From Flavobacteriales bacterium (GTDB taxonomy: Bacteria; Bacteroidota; Bacteroidia; Flavobacteriales; Flavobacteriaceae): 64,000 bases of DNA. Numbering within the stretch: the stretch's first letter is position 1; every line of letters starts with the position of its first letter. The stretch is from assembly GCA_018335925.1 (NCBI GenBank), contig JAGXRF010000112.1, positions 45,026 to 109,025 on the forward strand. Direction: 5' to 3'. Both the position numbers and the translations under genes were made by a program. Shown here piece after piece: positions 46,603 to 56,260 of the stretch. Below the pieces are notes generated by a model that was not told the DNA's origin, ran no database searches, and saw nothing but the letters and a program-made list of their open reading frames with translations.

Positions 46603-46620
46603 AATAACTAAAACGAATTA

Positions 46621-47226
46621 TTATAATCTATACCCTAAACCGAATTGTAGATTTGAATTTTTTAAACTAAAACTACCTACATTCAATTCATCTCTTACTG
46701 CTTGTTGGTAAGCTGTTGATGCAATATTAGTTATACCAAAAGTATATCTACCACTTAAAAAAACTTTACTGGAAACCTCATAGTTCAAACCAAATCCTAA
46801 ATTCAAATCAAAACTATTAAAAACCTCACTTCCATCTACAGAAAGTTCATCTACAAAAACAGAAGAATCAGCTAAAAATCCGAACTGAGGTCCTAATTCC
46901 AATGAAAATTTATTTGAAGTATAAAATTTAAACATCACAGGTATTGCAATATAATTTAATCTAAATCCTGTATCTTGTCCTTGTTCGGTAGCATTACCTC
47001 CTTGCATGTTAAATAAAACTTCCGGTTGAATAGCAAACTTTTCTGAAACTTTAAATTCCCCAAACAAACCAAAATGCAAGCCAAACCTTGCATCGCTTGC
47101 ATCTGATGCACCATCGGCAGATGCTTTAACCGATGCAATATTAAATCCAGCTTTAGCACCAAACGATTTATTTTGAGCCTGTGCAAAAACACCAATCAAA
47201 CAAAAACAAAAAATAATTTTTTTCAT
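46621..47226 (-). CDS. PorT-like outer-membrane beta-barrel protein
   Basis: 201 residues. Signal peptide ending FAQAQ, then alternating beta strands and a C-terminal LQFGLGYRL strand. Segments such as GAKAGFNIASV and FAIQPEVLFNMQG are typical of the PorT/outer-membrane beta-barrel family. It is similar in layout to the gene at 48160. No ligand can be inferred. Confidence 0.85.
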   Translation of the reverse strand: MKKIIFCFCLIGVFAQAQNKSFGAKAGFNIASVKASADGASDASDARFGLHFGLFGEFKVSEKFAIQPEVLFNMQGGNATEQGQDTGFRLNYIAIPVMFKFYTSNKFSLELGPQFGFLADSSVFVDELSVDGSEVFNSFDLNLGFGLNYEVSSKVFLSGRYTFGITNIASTAYQQAVRDELNVGSFSLKNSNLQFGLGYRL

Positions 47227-47283
47227 AAAGTAATAATTTTAAAGTGGGTGCAATAGTAGATAAAAAAAGTATGATTACAAAAT

Positions 47284-47311
47284 AAAAAAACCCCGGAAAG
47301 CCGGGGTTTTT
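47284..47311 (-). terminator. Terminator after the 159-residue beta-barrel gene
   Basis: AACCCCGG-CTTT-CCGGGGTTTTTTT on the minus strand. Confidence 0.9.
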
Positions 47312-47328
47312 CAAATTATCTAATTTAA

Positions 47329-47808
47329 TTAGAATTTGTAGCTAAATCCTAGGTTAATAGAGTCAAAAGAACCTCCAGTAACAGAAATCCCTCTATATCC
47401 TGCATACACATCAAATTTCTCAGCTGCATATCCAACTTTTGGTTGATACAAGAAACCACCATCATTTCCAGTTGGAGCTACACCTAAAGCATAACCTAAA
47501 TCAGCACCTAAGAAGATGTTGTCAGATACTTTATAACTAGCTGTACCTGCTAATGGAATAAATCCAGCACTTTCTACATCAAAACCATTAACTGTTTTTC
47601 CAAAAAACATAGAATAACCAGTAGTAACACCAGCTGTAAAGTTGTCAGCTACTTCCCAAGTGTAAGCTAAATCCACACCTCCAGCAAAAGAGTAAAAATC
47701 AGCAACGTCACCAATTGGTAAACCAACGTGAACCCCTCCTTTAAAACCTTGAGCATTAACAGCTCCGAAAGCTAAAACTGCAAAAGCAGCGAATAAAAAT
47801 TTTTTCAT
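47329..47808 (-). CDS. Small outer-membrane beta-barrel protein
   Basis: 159 residues. Signal peptide ending VNAQ, then eight or so beta strands ending INLGFSYKF. Strong, regular codon use and a dedicated terminator suggest high expression. Not recognised beyond the OmpA-like/porin-family barrel class. Confidence 0.82.
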   Translation of the reverse strand: MKKFLFAAFAVLAFGAVNAQGFKGGVHVGLPIGDVADFYSFAGGVDLAYTWEVADNFTAGVTTGYSMFFGKTVNGFDVESAGFIPLAGTASYKVSDNIFLGADLGYALGVAPTGNDGGFLYQPKVGYAAEKFDVYAGYRGISVTGGSFDSINLGFSYKF

Positions 47809-48159
47809 CTTGTCTTTGTTTTAGAATTAATACTATCACAAATTTATACGATTTTTTAAAACTACCAAGAATTCTTTTTATTAATCTATTAACATTTGGT
47901 GTTGAATAAAAGTTTGTCATCAAAATTCAAAACTTATAAATTATTACAAATAATTGTTTATCAAACACTTATAATCAATTAAAAACATAAATACTACCCT
48001 TAATATGGTTGTTTTTTTTGTAGTATTTATTCGACAAAACCTTTAATTATACGTCATTTGCCCTATCATTTTTCGTAATTTTTAACATAATTTGAAAATA
48101 GTTGTTGTAATAAACAAAATATTAATCATATATATTCGTTATACTATAAAAATAAATTT
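47809..48159. other. Divergent promoter region with an inverted repeat
   Basis: An AT-rich 351-bp region between two beta-barrel genes. ATAAATACTAC (47987-47997) and GTAGTATTTAT (48020-48030) form a perfect 11-bp inverted repeat with a 22-nt T-rich loop. No gene ends here, so it is not an ordinary terminator. An operator, a 5'-end structure or the remains of a small RNA are possible. Confidence 0.5.
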
Positions 48160-48720
48160 ATGAAAACTTATTGGATTGCTTTATTGTTTCCATTTATGTT
48201 TTATGCTCAAGGAATACAAATTGGTTTAAAAGGAGGTGCAAACTTCTCCAACTTTACCGGTGGAAATATAGAAAACATCGATTTTAAACATGCTACCAAC
48301 TTTCATGCAGGTTTGGTTTTTGAATTTAATTTAACGCCTTCTTTTAGCATTCAACCTGAAATAATGTACATTACACAAGGTGCTAATTTGGATGGTTTTG
48401 GTGATCAAATTAAAAACAGACTTGGCTATGTTGCAGTTCCTGTTTTGGCCAAATTTTACTTGATTCCCGGAAAACTTAGCATCGAAGCAGGCCCTCAAGT
48501 ATCTGTTTTGGTAAACGAAGCAGAAGGTATTAGTACTTCAGACACCGAAAAAATTGATTTTAGTTTGGTAGCTGGTGCTGGTTTTAATTTGACCAATCAT
48601 ATTTTTGTTCAAGCTCGATATGTTGCCGGGATTAGTAAGGTAAATAGCATTCCATCTTCATCGGGAAATGTTGACATCAAGAACAGTGCTATCTTACTTT
48701 CTTTGGGGTATTGGTTTTAA
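48160..48720 (+). CDS. PorT-like outer-membrane beta-barrel protein
   Basis: 186 residues. Signal ending MFYAQ. GLKGGANFSNFTGG and FSIQPEIMYITQGANL match the 201-residue barrel at 46621, including the last-strand pattern ILLSLGYWF. The two are probably paralogues on opposite strands. Function unknown. Confidence 0.83.
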   Translation: MKTYWIALLFPFMFYAQGIQIGLKGGANFSNFTGGNIENIDFKHATNFHAGLVFEFNLTPSFSIQPEIMYITQGANLDGFGDQIKNRLGYVAVPVLAKFYLIPGKLSIEAGPQVSVLVNEAEGISTSDTEKIDFSLVAGAGFNLTNHIFVQARYVAGISKVNSIPSSSGNVDIKNSAILLSLGYWF

Positions 48721-48775
48721 AGAGTTGCTGAACAAATTATCAGGATTGAATTTTATTAGTAACCTATATAAATGT

Positions 48776-48802
48776 TTAGGGCTTTGCTACGCAAAGCCCT
48801 AA
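48776..48802. terminator. Bidirectional hairpin terminator
   Basis: TTAGGGCTTTGC-TAC-GCAAAGCCCTAA is a perfect 12-bp stem between convergent genes, though the T-run is weak. Confidence 0.75.
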
Positions 48803-48806
48803 TTTA

Positions 48807-51659
48807 TTACTTACTCAAATACATTTTTCTTCTTGAGTACAATTCGTAGAATTGATCGTCTTTTAAATCGTCTATAAACAATATACTTTCTCCGGTAGAT
48901 TTCATTTCCGGACCTAGTTTTTTATTCACTCCGTGAAACTTGCTAAAAGAAAACACTGGCTGTTTGATGGCAAACCCCTCTAATTTTGGTTGGTACGTAA
49001 AATCTTTCACCTTATTTACTCCTAGCATAATTTTGGTTGCATAATTTACATAAGGTTCTCCGTAGGCTTTACAAATAAACGGAACCGTTCTAGATGCTCT
49101 TGGGTTAGCTTCAATAATATATACTACATCGTCTTTTACCGCAAACTGAATATTGATCAAACCAACCGTTTTTAAAGCCAAGGCAATTTTTTTGGTATGC
49201 TCTTTTATTTGTTCCATTACAAAAGCACCTAAGTTAAAGGGAGGTAAGGTTGCATTACTATCTCCTGAGTGCACCCCGCAAGGCTCAATGTGCTCCATGA
49301 TCCCAATGATATACACATCTTCTCCATCGCAAATGGCATCAGCTTCTGCTTCTATAGCACCATCTAAATAATGGTCTAACAACAATTTGTTATTTGGGAT
49401 ATGCTTTAATATTTCAATAACGTGTTCTTCCAATTCTTGTTTGTTGATGACAATTTTCATGCCTTGTCCCCCCAACACATAGGATGGACGCACCAACAAT
49501 GGAAAATCTAACTCATCTGCCAAAACACTTGCTTGCTCTGCATTTTCAGCCACTCCAAATCTTGGATACGGGATGTTTAATTCTTTTAACAACTCCGAAA
49601 ATCTTCCTCTATCCTCTGCCAAATCTAAAGCATCAAAGCTGGTTCCCAAAATCTTAATTCCATAACGGTCTAACTTTTCTGCCAATTTTAAAGCGGTTTG
49701 TCCACCTAATTGCACTATAACGCCTTCCGGTTTTTCATGCTGAATAATGTCGTAGATATGTTCCCAAAAAACTGGTTCGAAATACAATTTATCTGCAGTA
49801 TCAAAATCGGTAGAAACCGTTTCAGGGTTACAATTGATCATGATGGTTTCAAAGCCAGCTTCTTTGGCAGCCAATACCCCATGCACACAGGAATAGTCAA
49901 ATTCAATTCCTTGTCCGATTCGGTTTGGACCAGAACCTAAAACCACTACTTTTTTTCGATCAGTAACCTTACTTTCGTTCATTACAAATACATTTCCGGA
50001 AGCATCCTGAATTTCTTCTTCAAAAGTAGAGTAGTAATATGGAGTTAGAGCTGGAAATTCTGCAGCACAAGTATCTACTAGTTTGTATACTCTTTTGATA
50101 GATAACTCTTGACGTTTTTTATACACCTGACTTTCTAAACACTGCAACATGTGAGCAATTTGTCGGTCGGCAAATCCTTTTTGTTTGGCCTCTAACAACA
50201 ATTCTTTTGGCAAACTTTCGATGTTGTATTTGGAGATTTCTTTTTCCAATTGATACAATTCTTCATATTGCTTCAAAAACCACATATCAACTTTGGTTAT
50301 TTCATGAATACGAGCCAAAGGAATCCCCATTTGAATGGCATCGTAAATCACAAAAACTCTGTCCCAACTTGGATAGGTTAATTTTTCGATAATTTGTTCG
50401 TAGTTTTTATATCCTTTGCCATCTGCCCCTAAACCATTTCGTTTGATTTCTAACGATTGGGTAGCTTTGTGTAAGGCTTCTTGAAAAGATCTTCCGATAC
50501 CCATCACCTCTCCAACCGACTTCATTTGCAAACCTAATGTACGATCGGCTCCTTCAAATTTATCAAAGTTCCAACGTGGAATTTTTACAATCACATAATC
50601 TAAAGTTGGTTCAAATAATGCCGAAGTGGACTTGGTGATTTGGTTTTGCAATTCATCTAAAGTATAACCCAATGCTAGTTTGGTTGCAATCTTTGCAATG
50701 GGATACCCGGTAGCTTTAGATGCCAAGGCTGACGAACGAGAAACACGTGGATTGATTTCAATGGCTACAATATCTTCTTTTTCATCTGGAGAAACTGCAA
50801 ACTGTACATTACATCCACCGGAAAAGTTTCCAATACTACGCATCATTAAAATGGCCATATCTCTCATTTTCTGAAAAGTAGTATCAGAAAGTGTCATGGC
50901 TGGAGCAACCGTGATGCTATCTCCGGTATGAATACCCATTGGATCCATATTTTCGATTGAACAGATAATTACTACATTGTCATTTTGATCGCGAAGCAAT
51001 TCCAGTTCATATTCTTTCCAACCCAACAAAGCTTTGTCAATCAACACTTCGTGAATTGGAGAAGCTTCTAATCCTCTGGTAAGTAAGTCGTCAAATTCTT
51101 CTTTCTTAAACACAAAAGCTGCTCCTGTGCCTCCTAACGTAAAAGAGGGACGGATGACTAACGGAAAACCAAACTCTTGGGCAATTTCCTTTCCTTGCAA
51201 AAAGGAAGTTGCAATTTTGGCTGGTGCTGCCCCTACTCCTATTCGTTGTAACAACTGTTTGAATTGCTCTCTATCTTCAGTAATGTTAATTGCATTGATA
51301 TCTACTCCTATCAAACGCACATTAAAATCTTTCCAAATTCCTTTTTCTTCTGCTTCTAAACATAAGTTTAAAGCAGTTTGTCCTCCCATTGTTGGTAAAA
51401 CAGCATCAATATTAGGATGCTTTTTTAATATTTGTACGATGGATTTGGTGGTTAAAGGCAACAAATACACGTGATCGGCCATACTTGGGTCGGTCATGAT
51501 TGTTGCAGGATTGGAATTGATTAAAATAACTTCGATTCCTTCTTCTTTTAAAGATCTGGCAGATTGAGAACCTGCATAATCAAACTCGCAAGCTTGACCA
51601 ATTACAATGGGTCCGGAACCAATAATTAATACGGATTTAATAGAAGCGTCTTTAGGCAT
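48807..51659 (-). CDS. carB: Carbamoyl-phosphate synthase large subunit, short form
   Basis: 950 residues. Two ATP-grasp halves (GSGPIVIGQACEFDYAG at the start and GSGPNRIGQGIEFDYSC in the middle). It makes carbamoyl phosphate for pyrimidines and arginine. E. coli CarB is about 1073 residues; the missing part corresponds to the C-terminal MGS-like allosteric domain. I believe this short form is normal in Bacteroidota. carA is not in the window. Confidence 0.96.
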   Translation of the reverse strand: MPKDASIKSVLIIGSGPIVIGQACEFDYAGSQSARSLKEEGIEVILINSNPATIMTDPSMADHVYLLPLTTKSIVQILKKHPNIDAVLPTMGGQTALNLCLEAEEKGIWKDFNVRLIGVDINAINITEDREQFKQLLQRIGVGAAPAKIATSFLQGKEIAQEFGFPLVIRPSFTLGGTGAAFVFKKEEFDDLLTRGLEASPIHEVLIDKALLGWKEYELELLRDQNDNVVIICSIENMDPMGIHTGDSITVAPAMTLSDTTFQKMRDMAILMMRSIGNFSGGCNVQFAVSPDEKEDIVAIEINPRVSRSSALASKATGYPIAKIATKLALGYTLDELQNQITKSTSALFEPTLDYVIVKIPRWNFDKFEGADRTLGLQMKSVGEVMGIGRSFQEALHKATQSLEIKRNGLGADGKGYKNYEQIIEKLTYPSWDRVFVIYDAIQMGIPLARIHEITKVDMWFLKQYEELYQLEKEISKYNIESLPKELLLEAKQKGFADRQIAHMLQCLESQVYKKRQELSIKRVYKLVDTCAAEFPALTPYYYSTFEEEIQDASGNVFVMNESKVTDRKKVVVLGSGPNRIGQGIEFDYSCVHGVLAAKEAGFETIMINCNPETVSTDFDTADKLYFEPVFWEHIYDIIQHEKPEGVIVQLGGQTALKLAEKLDRYGIKILGTSFDALDLAEDRGRFSELLKELNIPYPRFGVAENAEQASVLADELDFPLLVRPSYVLGGQGMKIVINKQELEEHVIEILKHIPNNKLLLDHYLDGAIEAEADAICDGEDVYIIGIMEHIEPCGVHSGDSNATLPPFNLGAFVMEQIKEHTKKIALALKTVGLINIQFAVKDDVVYIIEANPRASRTVPFICKAYGEPYVNYATKIMLGVNKVKDFTYQPKLEGFAIKQPVFSFSKFHGVNKKLGPEMKSTGESILFIDDLKDDQFYELYSRRKMYLSK

Positions 51660-51735
51660 AGTTGTGTGTATTGTGGTGTGTAAATTTACGGAAGATGATT
51701 AAGTGGTGAACTTGATTTTTATCAGAAATTATAAA

Positions 51736-51766
51736 CAAAAAAAAACGTTACTTGAAACAAGTAACG
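51736..51766 (-). terminator. Terminator after rpmH
   Basis: CGTTACTTG-TTT-CAAGTAACG on the minus strand followed by a run of T. Confidence 0.88.
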
Positions 51767-51795
51767 CTTGGAAATTATGAGAACCAACACATAAA

Positions 51796-51957
51796 TTATT
51801 TTTTATGTCTTGGCTCAGAAGATACAGTCAATTTATGTCTTCCTTTAGCTCTTCTACGAGCAAGGACCTTTCTACCATTAGCAGTAGCCATTCTTTCCAT
51901 AAACCCGTGTTTATTTCTTCTTTTTCTTTTTGATGGTTGAAACGTTCTCTTACTCAT
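51796..51957 (-). CDS. rpmH: Ribosomal protein bL34
   Basis: 53 residues, highly basic, with the family signature [17 protein letters not shown] and a core [19 protein letters not shown]. It belongs to the large subunit. In many bacteria rnpA follows, but here the downstream gene is carB after a terminator. Confidence 0.98.
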   Translation of the reverse strand: MSKRTFQPSKRKRRNKHGFMERMATANGRKVLARRRAKGRHKLTVSSEPRHKK

Positions 51958-52257
51958 TGTAAAATATCTTTAGAAAATTATAAAAATCTGATGAAATTGG
52001 CTTCTTTCAAAACCGAGTGCAAATATACAATGTTTTTTGATACTTGCAAGATGGACTTTTTATTTTTTTTGAATTTTAAAAAATTTTACAGCTTAAACTT
52101 TTAAACACTTTATAATCAATCAAATATCCCAAACTTATAACTCAAAAAAAATATTTTATAAAATCTTGTTCGCAATAACCTTAGCACTGTTAAAACCATT
52201 GTAATCAATTGTTTAACAACCCTAAAGTGATTATTTTTAGGAGGATTTATGGTTAAA

Positions 52258-52289
52258 ATTGTTTCTACCTTGATGCTTTTGTATATTTG
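52258..52289 (+). promoter_or_regulatory. Promoter of the TPR membrane protein gene
   Basis: TTG at 52259-52261, then 20 nt, then a perfect TATATTTG at 52282-52289. The start codon is 21 nt downstream. The rest of 51958-52310 is AT-rich, with nothing else recognisable apart from the rpmH promoter that must lie there. Confidence 0.6.
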
Positions 52290-52310
52290 CACTCCTTTTA
52301 ATGAAATATT

Positions 52311-52826
52311 ATGGTACCAAAAATTGTTAAGCTAATTATTACCGGATTGTTGATTGTTTTAGGCATTTGGCAAATTACCGATCGCAATACCGGAAATGGC
52401 ATCTTTTTAATTTTACTTTCTATCATACCGCTGTTTTTATACTTTAGAAACGAATATATTTTATTGGCATTTTTGCAATTGAGAAAGCAAAACTTTGCAG
52501 GTGCCAAAAAATGGTTAGATAAAATTAAAAATCCGGAAAGTGCTTTGATTAAAAAACAGCAAGGGTATTACAACTATTTACACGGTTTGATGTTGTCGCA
52601 AACCAACTTAAACCAAGCAGAAAAATATTTTAAAAAAGCCATCGAATTAGGTTTAACGATGGATTTAGATTTGGCAGTTGCAAAATTAAATTTGGCTGGA
52701 ATTGCCTTAAGCAGAAGACGTAAAATTGAGGCTACTAACTTATTGGCAGAAGTTAAAAAGTTAGACAAACAAAATATGCTGAAAGATCAGGTAAACTTGA
52801 TGAAACAGCAGATGAAGAAGATATAA
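52311..52826 (+). CDS. Membrane-anchored TPR protein
   Basis: 171 residues. Two N-terminal hydrophobic helices (about 5-42) and a TPR-like helical C-terminus (YYNYLHGLMLSQTNLNQAEKYFKKAIELG). Probably an inner-membrane scaffold. Function unknown. Its stop codon is part of the palindromic terminator. Confidence 0.8.
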   Translation: MVPKIVKLIITGLLIVLGIWQITDRNTGNGIFLILLSIIPLFLYFRNEYILLAFLQLRKQNFAGAKKWLDKIKNPESALIKKQQGYYNYLHGLMLSQTNLNQAEKYFKKAIELGLTMDLDLAVAKLNLAGIALSRRRKIEATNLLAEVKKLDKQNMLKDQVNLMKQQMKKI

Positions 52827-52860
52827 TTTAAAAATCCGGCAATTGCCGGATTTTTAAATT
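52825..52860. terminator. 36-bp perfect palindromic bidirectional terminator
   Basis: Centred on GGCAATTGCC, the two halves are exact complements and end in A and T runs on each side. It overlaps the stop of the TPR gene and abuts the stop of hemN, so it ends both transcripts. Confidence 0.9.
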
Positions 52861-54213
52861 TTATACCGTTAACGAAAACAACGAAGTAGTTGGTTGGTTT
52901 CTTCGCAATCGCAAGTCAAATGCCATACAAATATTACGAATAAATGGTTTGCCAAATTCGGTAACACGAATTAAGTTTGGATAAAAAATCAACAATCTGT
53001 CGGATTCTAATTCCTGTAAGGCTTCTTTTATTTCTTGCACATAAGGAGCATCTTCCTCCCAATGGGTTTCAAAGTGACACATCAAATCTAAAATATGCTT
53101 GCGAATGGTTAAATCTTCTTTGGTGAGGATATGTCCGCGATAAATAGGTAATTTATCTTGTGCCAAGGCATCGTAATAATCTTCTAAAGTTTTTGCATTT
53201 TGCATAAAACTATACCAGCTATCTCCGATAGAAGAAACTCCCAAACCAATCATTACTTGAGTTTTAGAGGAAGTATACCCCATAAAATTACGGTGCATTT
53301 GATTGCTTTCAAAAGCCAAAAACAAAGCATCGGTTTCTTTGGCAAAATGATCCATACCTACTTCGTAGTATCCTTGTTTGATTAGTTGCATTTTTCCGGT
53401 TTCGTACAACAAACGCTTGTACTCATCTTTTGGCAAATCTTCGTCTTTAAAACCTCTTTGTCCATTGCCTTTTATCCAAGGCACATGGGCATAACTGTAA
53501 AATGCCAACCGATCCGGCTGTAGCGAATTGGTTTTTTGAATGGTATCCACCACATCTTCTACTGTTTGAAATGGCAAACCATAAACCAGGTCATGACTAA
53601 TAGAGGTATAGCCTATTTCACGAGCCCAAAGAGTTACTTTGGCTACTTGATGAAAGGGTTGGATGCGATGAATGGCTTTTTGAACTTTTTCTGCGTAATC
53701 TTGTACCCCAAAACTTACCCTTCTAAATCCCAAATCATACAAAGTTTGCAGATGTACTTTGGTGGTATTTTGTGGATTTCCTTCAAAGCTAAATTCATAA
53801 TTTTCTGCTCTTTTGGCTGTAACAAAAATACCTTCGATTAATTTTTTTAAGTTCTCAACAGAGAAAAAAGTTGGGGTTCCACCACCTAAATGTATTTCTT
53901 TGATATTGGGTTGGTGCGGTAATAATTCGCAATACAATTCCCACTCTTTCAACAATGCTTGAATGTAGGGCTCTTCTACCGCATGATTTTTAGTAATTCG
54001 CTTATGACAACCACAAAAAGTACATAAACTTTCACAAAAAGGCAAATGAATATACAAACTGATGCCCTCTGTCGCGTTAGATTCTTCAAAGCTTTGAATC
54101 AACAGTAATTGGTTTTGCTCTTGATTAAAAGTTTCCGAATCCCAATACGGAACCGTAGGGTAACTAGTATACCTCGGACCCGGAACGTTATATTTTTGAA
54201 TTAAGCTGGACAT
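52861..54213 (-). CDS. hemN: Oxygen-independent coproporphyrinogen III dehydrogenase
   Basis: 450 residues. Radical SAM motif C60-ESL-C64-TF-C67 with C69 adjacent, as in HemN. GGGTPTF and the C-terminal extension (IRVTEFGKPFIRNI) with R residues are typical of true HemN rather than HemW. It makes protoporphyrinogen IX without oxygen, supplying haem for cbb3 and the cytochromes. An FNR-like promoter precedes it. Confidence 0.95.
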   Translation of the reverse strand: MSSLIQKYNVPGPRYTSYPTVPYWDSETFNQEQNQLLLIQSFEESNATEGISLYIHLPFCESLCTFCGCHKRITKNHAVEEPYIQALLKEWELYCELLPHQPNIKEIHLGGGTPTFFSVENLKKLIEGIFVTAKRAENYEFSFEGNPQNTTKVHLQTLYDLGFRRVSFGVQDYAEKVQKAIHRIQPFHQVAKVTLWAREIGYTSISHDLVYGLPFQTVEDVVDTIQKTNSLQPDRLAFYSYAHVPWIKGNGQRGFKDEDLPKDEYKRLLYETGKMQLIKQGYYEVGMDHFAKETDALFLAFESNQMHRNFMGYTSSKTQVMIGLGVSSIGDSWYSFMQNAKTLEDYYDALAQDKLPIYRGHILTKEDLTIRKHILDLMCHFETHWEEDAPYVQEIKEALQELESDRLLIFYPNLIRVTEFGKPFIRNICMAFDLRLRRNQPTTSLFSLTV

Positions 54214-54233
54214 AATTTTATCGATTCTAAGGC

Positions 54234-54276
54234 CAAAGGTAGTATAGGTGTTATCGATAAATTATGACAATTGTCA
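54234..54276 (-). promoter_or_regulatory. FNR-like operator and -7 box for hemN
   Basis: TGACAATTGTCA (54265-54276) is a perfect palindrome centred 29.5 bp before a perfect -7 box TACCTTTG (54241-54234). hemN starts 21 nt later. Confidence 0.8.
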
Positions 54277-54290
54277 TTAGATTAGATTTT

Positions 54291-54323
54291 TACAAAAAAA
54301 AAGCACCAATAAAATTGATGCTT
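54291..54323 (-). terminator. Terminator after the DUF349 gene
   Basis: On the minus strand AAAGCATCAAT pairs with ATTGGTGCTTT (one G-T pair), followed by a T-run. Confidence 0.75.
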
Positions 54324-54349
54324 TGAATTATCTATGTAAATATTTTGAA

Positions 54350-56260
54350 CTACTCTCCTTTCTCAATAACTTGGATTTGCTTGAGCTTTTCTTTCCAAAC
54401 TTTCAAATCTTCTTTGTGCTTTTCTAAGTTTTTATTTGCTTCTTTCATCAAAGGATTGTCTTTTTTCGCATTGCTAAAAAACTGCATATTGTTTTCGAAC
54501 TGAATGATGTCTGATTGCAATTCTTCAATTTTTCGTTGGATGAAAATCTTTTCCTGAATCAATTTTCTATGGTCATCGCCAGAAGCTAATTGCTCCATTT
54601 TATTGGTAAAACGAACAATATCGCTATCTTTTTTACTCAAACTCAATTTTTGGAATAAGGCATCTAAAATTCTATTGAACTTTCCTTCAATATGTCTGCG
54701 AGAAAAAGGCACTTTTCCTAGAGTTTTCCAATGCTCGATATGTTTTTTGATGGCCTCCAAATCGGTTTTGTGGTCACCAGTCATTTCAAAGCTTTTCATT
54801 GTTTCTAAGTATGCTTTTTTCTTTTCAAAAGCATCTAATTCTTCCGACAAGGATTCTTTTCTTGTCTCTTTTAAACGATCAAAATAATGGTTGCATGCAG
54901 CTTTGAAATCCTCCCATATTTTGTCAGATAACTTTCTTGGCACATGCCCTACCTTTTTCCAATCGTCTTGTATTTGCTTCATCAACGGAGTGGTAGCAGC
55001 AAAATCCTCACTGTCTTTCAACTCATTGGCTTTTTGCAACAAATCTAACTTTAATTGATAGTTGCTTTGTTGCTCATTTTTCAACCCTTTGTAATAGTTG
55101 TTTTTAGCCACATTGAAATCGCGAACTGCATTTTTAAAAGCTGTCCACAATTCTTCATTGACCTCTGCTGTAGCTTTTCCAACTGCAAAAAATTCATTTC
55201 GCAAATGCTCCATGTGTTGCATCAACTTTTGCCATTGTCCGTGCGAATCACCAGGTTGTGCAACCAAGGCTTGTATTTGTTCGATAATTTCTTTTTTCTT
55301 GTCGGCATTTTGTTGTTCTACTGCTTTTTGTGCCAACAACAATTCCTCTCTTCTGTCGTGCATTTTTTTGGTCAACTCCGAAAATTCTTGCCAGATGGCT
55401 TCTCTTACATCTCGAGAAACCGGGCCAATATCTTCTTTCCAAATGCGGTGCAAATCTTGTAATTCTCTGAAAGCTTTGATGATATCTGCTTCGTTGATCA
55501 GCTCCTTTACACGATCAATAATTCGCTGCTTTTGCTCTAAATTGTGTTTGAATTCAAGGTCTCTAGCTTCTCTATCTAAATGCAAAAAATCGTAGAAGTT
55601 TTCCACATGAAAGTGGTAGTTATTCCAAACAATATTGTATTTATCTCTTGGTATTGGTCCCAATGCTCTCCATTGTTCTCTCAATTCGTTAAAGTGCTTT
55701 ACAATATCCTTGATGCTTTCTTGCGGATTAATTAAGTTTCTTAATTCTTCTACAATTGCTTCTCTTTTTTCTAAGTTATCTTGCAAAGTTTTTTGCAGAC
55801 TCTTATAATGTTGATTTAATCGATTTTTATACGTTTTGTATAGCTCGTCAAAGGTGTTTTTTAACGGAAAATGGTAAGAAAATGTCTCGGTTGGGTCCTG
55901 ATTTTCTGCTTCAAACTCCTCTCTTTTCTCCTCCATGAAATGATGGAATTTTGACAAAAACTCTTTTTTAATTTCTTCCACATGGTCTTTTACCGATAAA
56001 ACTTTATCTGCCAAATGCAATTTCTCCAACTCACCCACCAAGGCATCCATGGTTAAGGTAGAATAGTCCATCATCGGAATGTCGTGCTTTTCTTTGATGC
56101 TGGTATCTTCACTTTCCTCTGCATTGGTAGCATCAATAGATTCGATCACATCTTGGTTGACGTTTTCTGAAATTGGCATTTCAAGATTTGTTTCTGTAAT
56201 AGAAATTTCTGGTTGTTGTCCTTCTGCTGGTTGCAGGTTATCATTCATGGATTCTAACAT
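54350..56260 (-). CDS. DUF349-repeat coiled-coil protein
   Basis: 636 residues. An acidic N-terminus (about 1-60) then five or so DUF349 repeats, each with an LxxLHRxWK or LREQWRALGPIPR core (for example at about 210, 270, 350, 430 and 510), and a coiled-coil end. No enzyme motif. DUF349 proteins are widespread in Bacteroidota with unknown role. It lies after aroE on the same strand but with a 100-bp gap. Confidence 0.88.
   Translation of the reverse strand: MLESMNDNLQPAEGQQPEISITETNLEMPISENVNQDVIESIDATNAEESEDTSIKEKHDIPMMDYSTLTMDALVGELEKLHLADKVLSVKDHVEEIKKEFLSKFHHFMEEKREEFEAENQDPTETFSYHFPLKNTFDELYKTYKNRLNQHYKSLQKTLQDNLEKREAIVEELRNLINPQESIKDIVKHFNELREQWRALGPIPRDKYNIVWNNYHFHVENFYDFLHLDREARDLEFKHNLEQKQRIIDRVKELINEADIIKAFRELQDLHRIWKEDIGPVSRDVREAIWQEFSELTKKMHDRREELLLAQKAVEQQNADKKKEIIEQIQALVAQPGDSHGQWQKLMQHMEHLRNEFFAVGKATAEVNEELWTAFKNAVRDFNVAKNNYYKGLKNEQQSNYQLKLDLLQKANELKDSEDFAATTPLMKQIQDDWKKVGHVPRKLSDKIWEDFKAACNHYFDRLKETRKESLSEELDAFEKKKAYLETMKSFEMTGDHKTDLEAIKKHIEHWKTLGKVPFSRRHIEGKFNRILDALFQKLSLSKKDSDIVRFTNKMEQLASGDDHRKLIQEKIFIQRKIEELQSDIIQFENNMQFFSNAKKDNPLMKEANKNLEKHKEDLKVWKEKLKQIQVIEKGE

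Noticed and set aside
51752..51940. Open frame on the plus strand over rpmH
   Set aside because: The minus strand encodes an unmistakable bL34.
55098..55595. 165-codon frame on the plus strand inside the DUF349 gene
   Set aside because: It mirrors the Lys/Glu-rich repeats of the real gene, giving a Ser/Cys/Phe-rich protein with no promoter.
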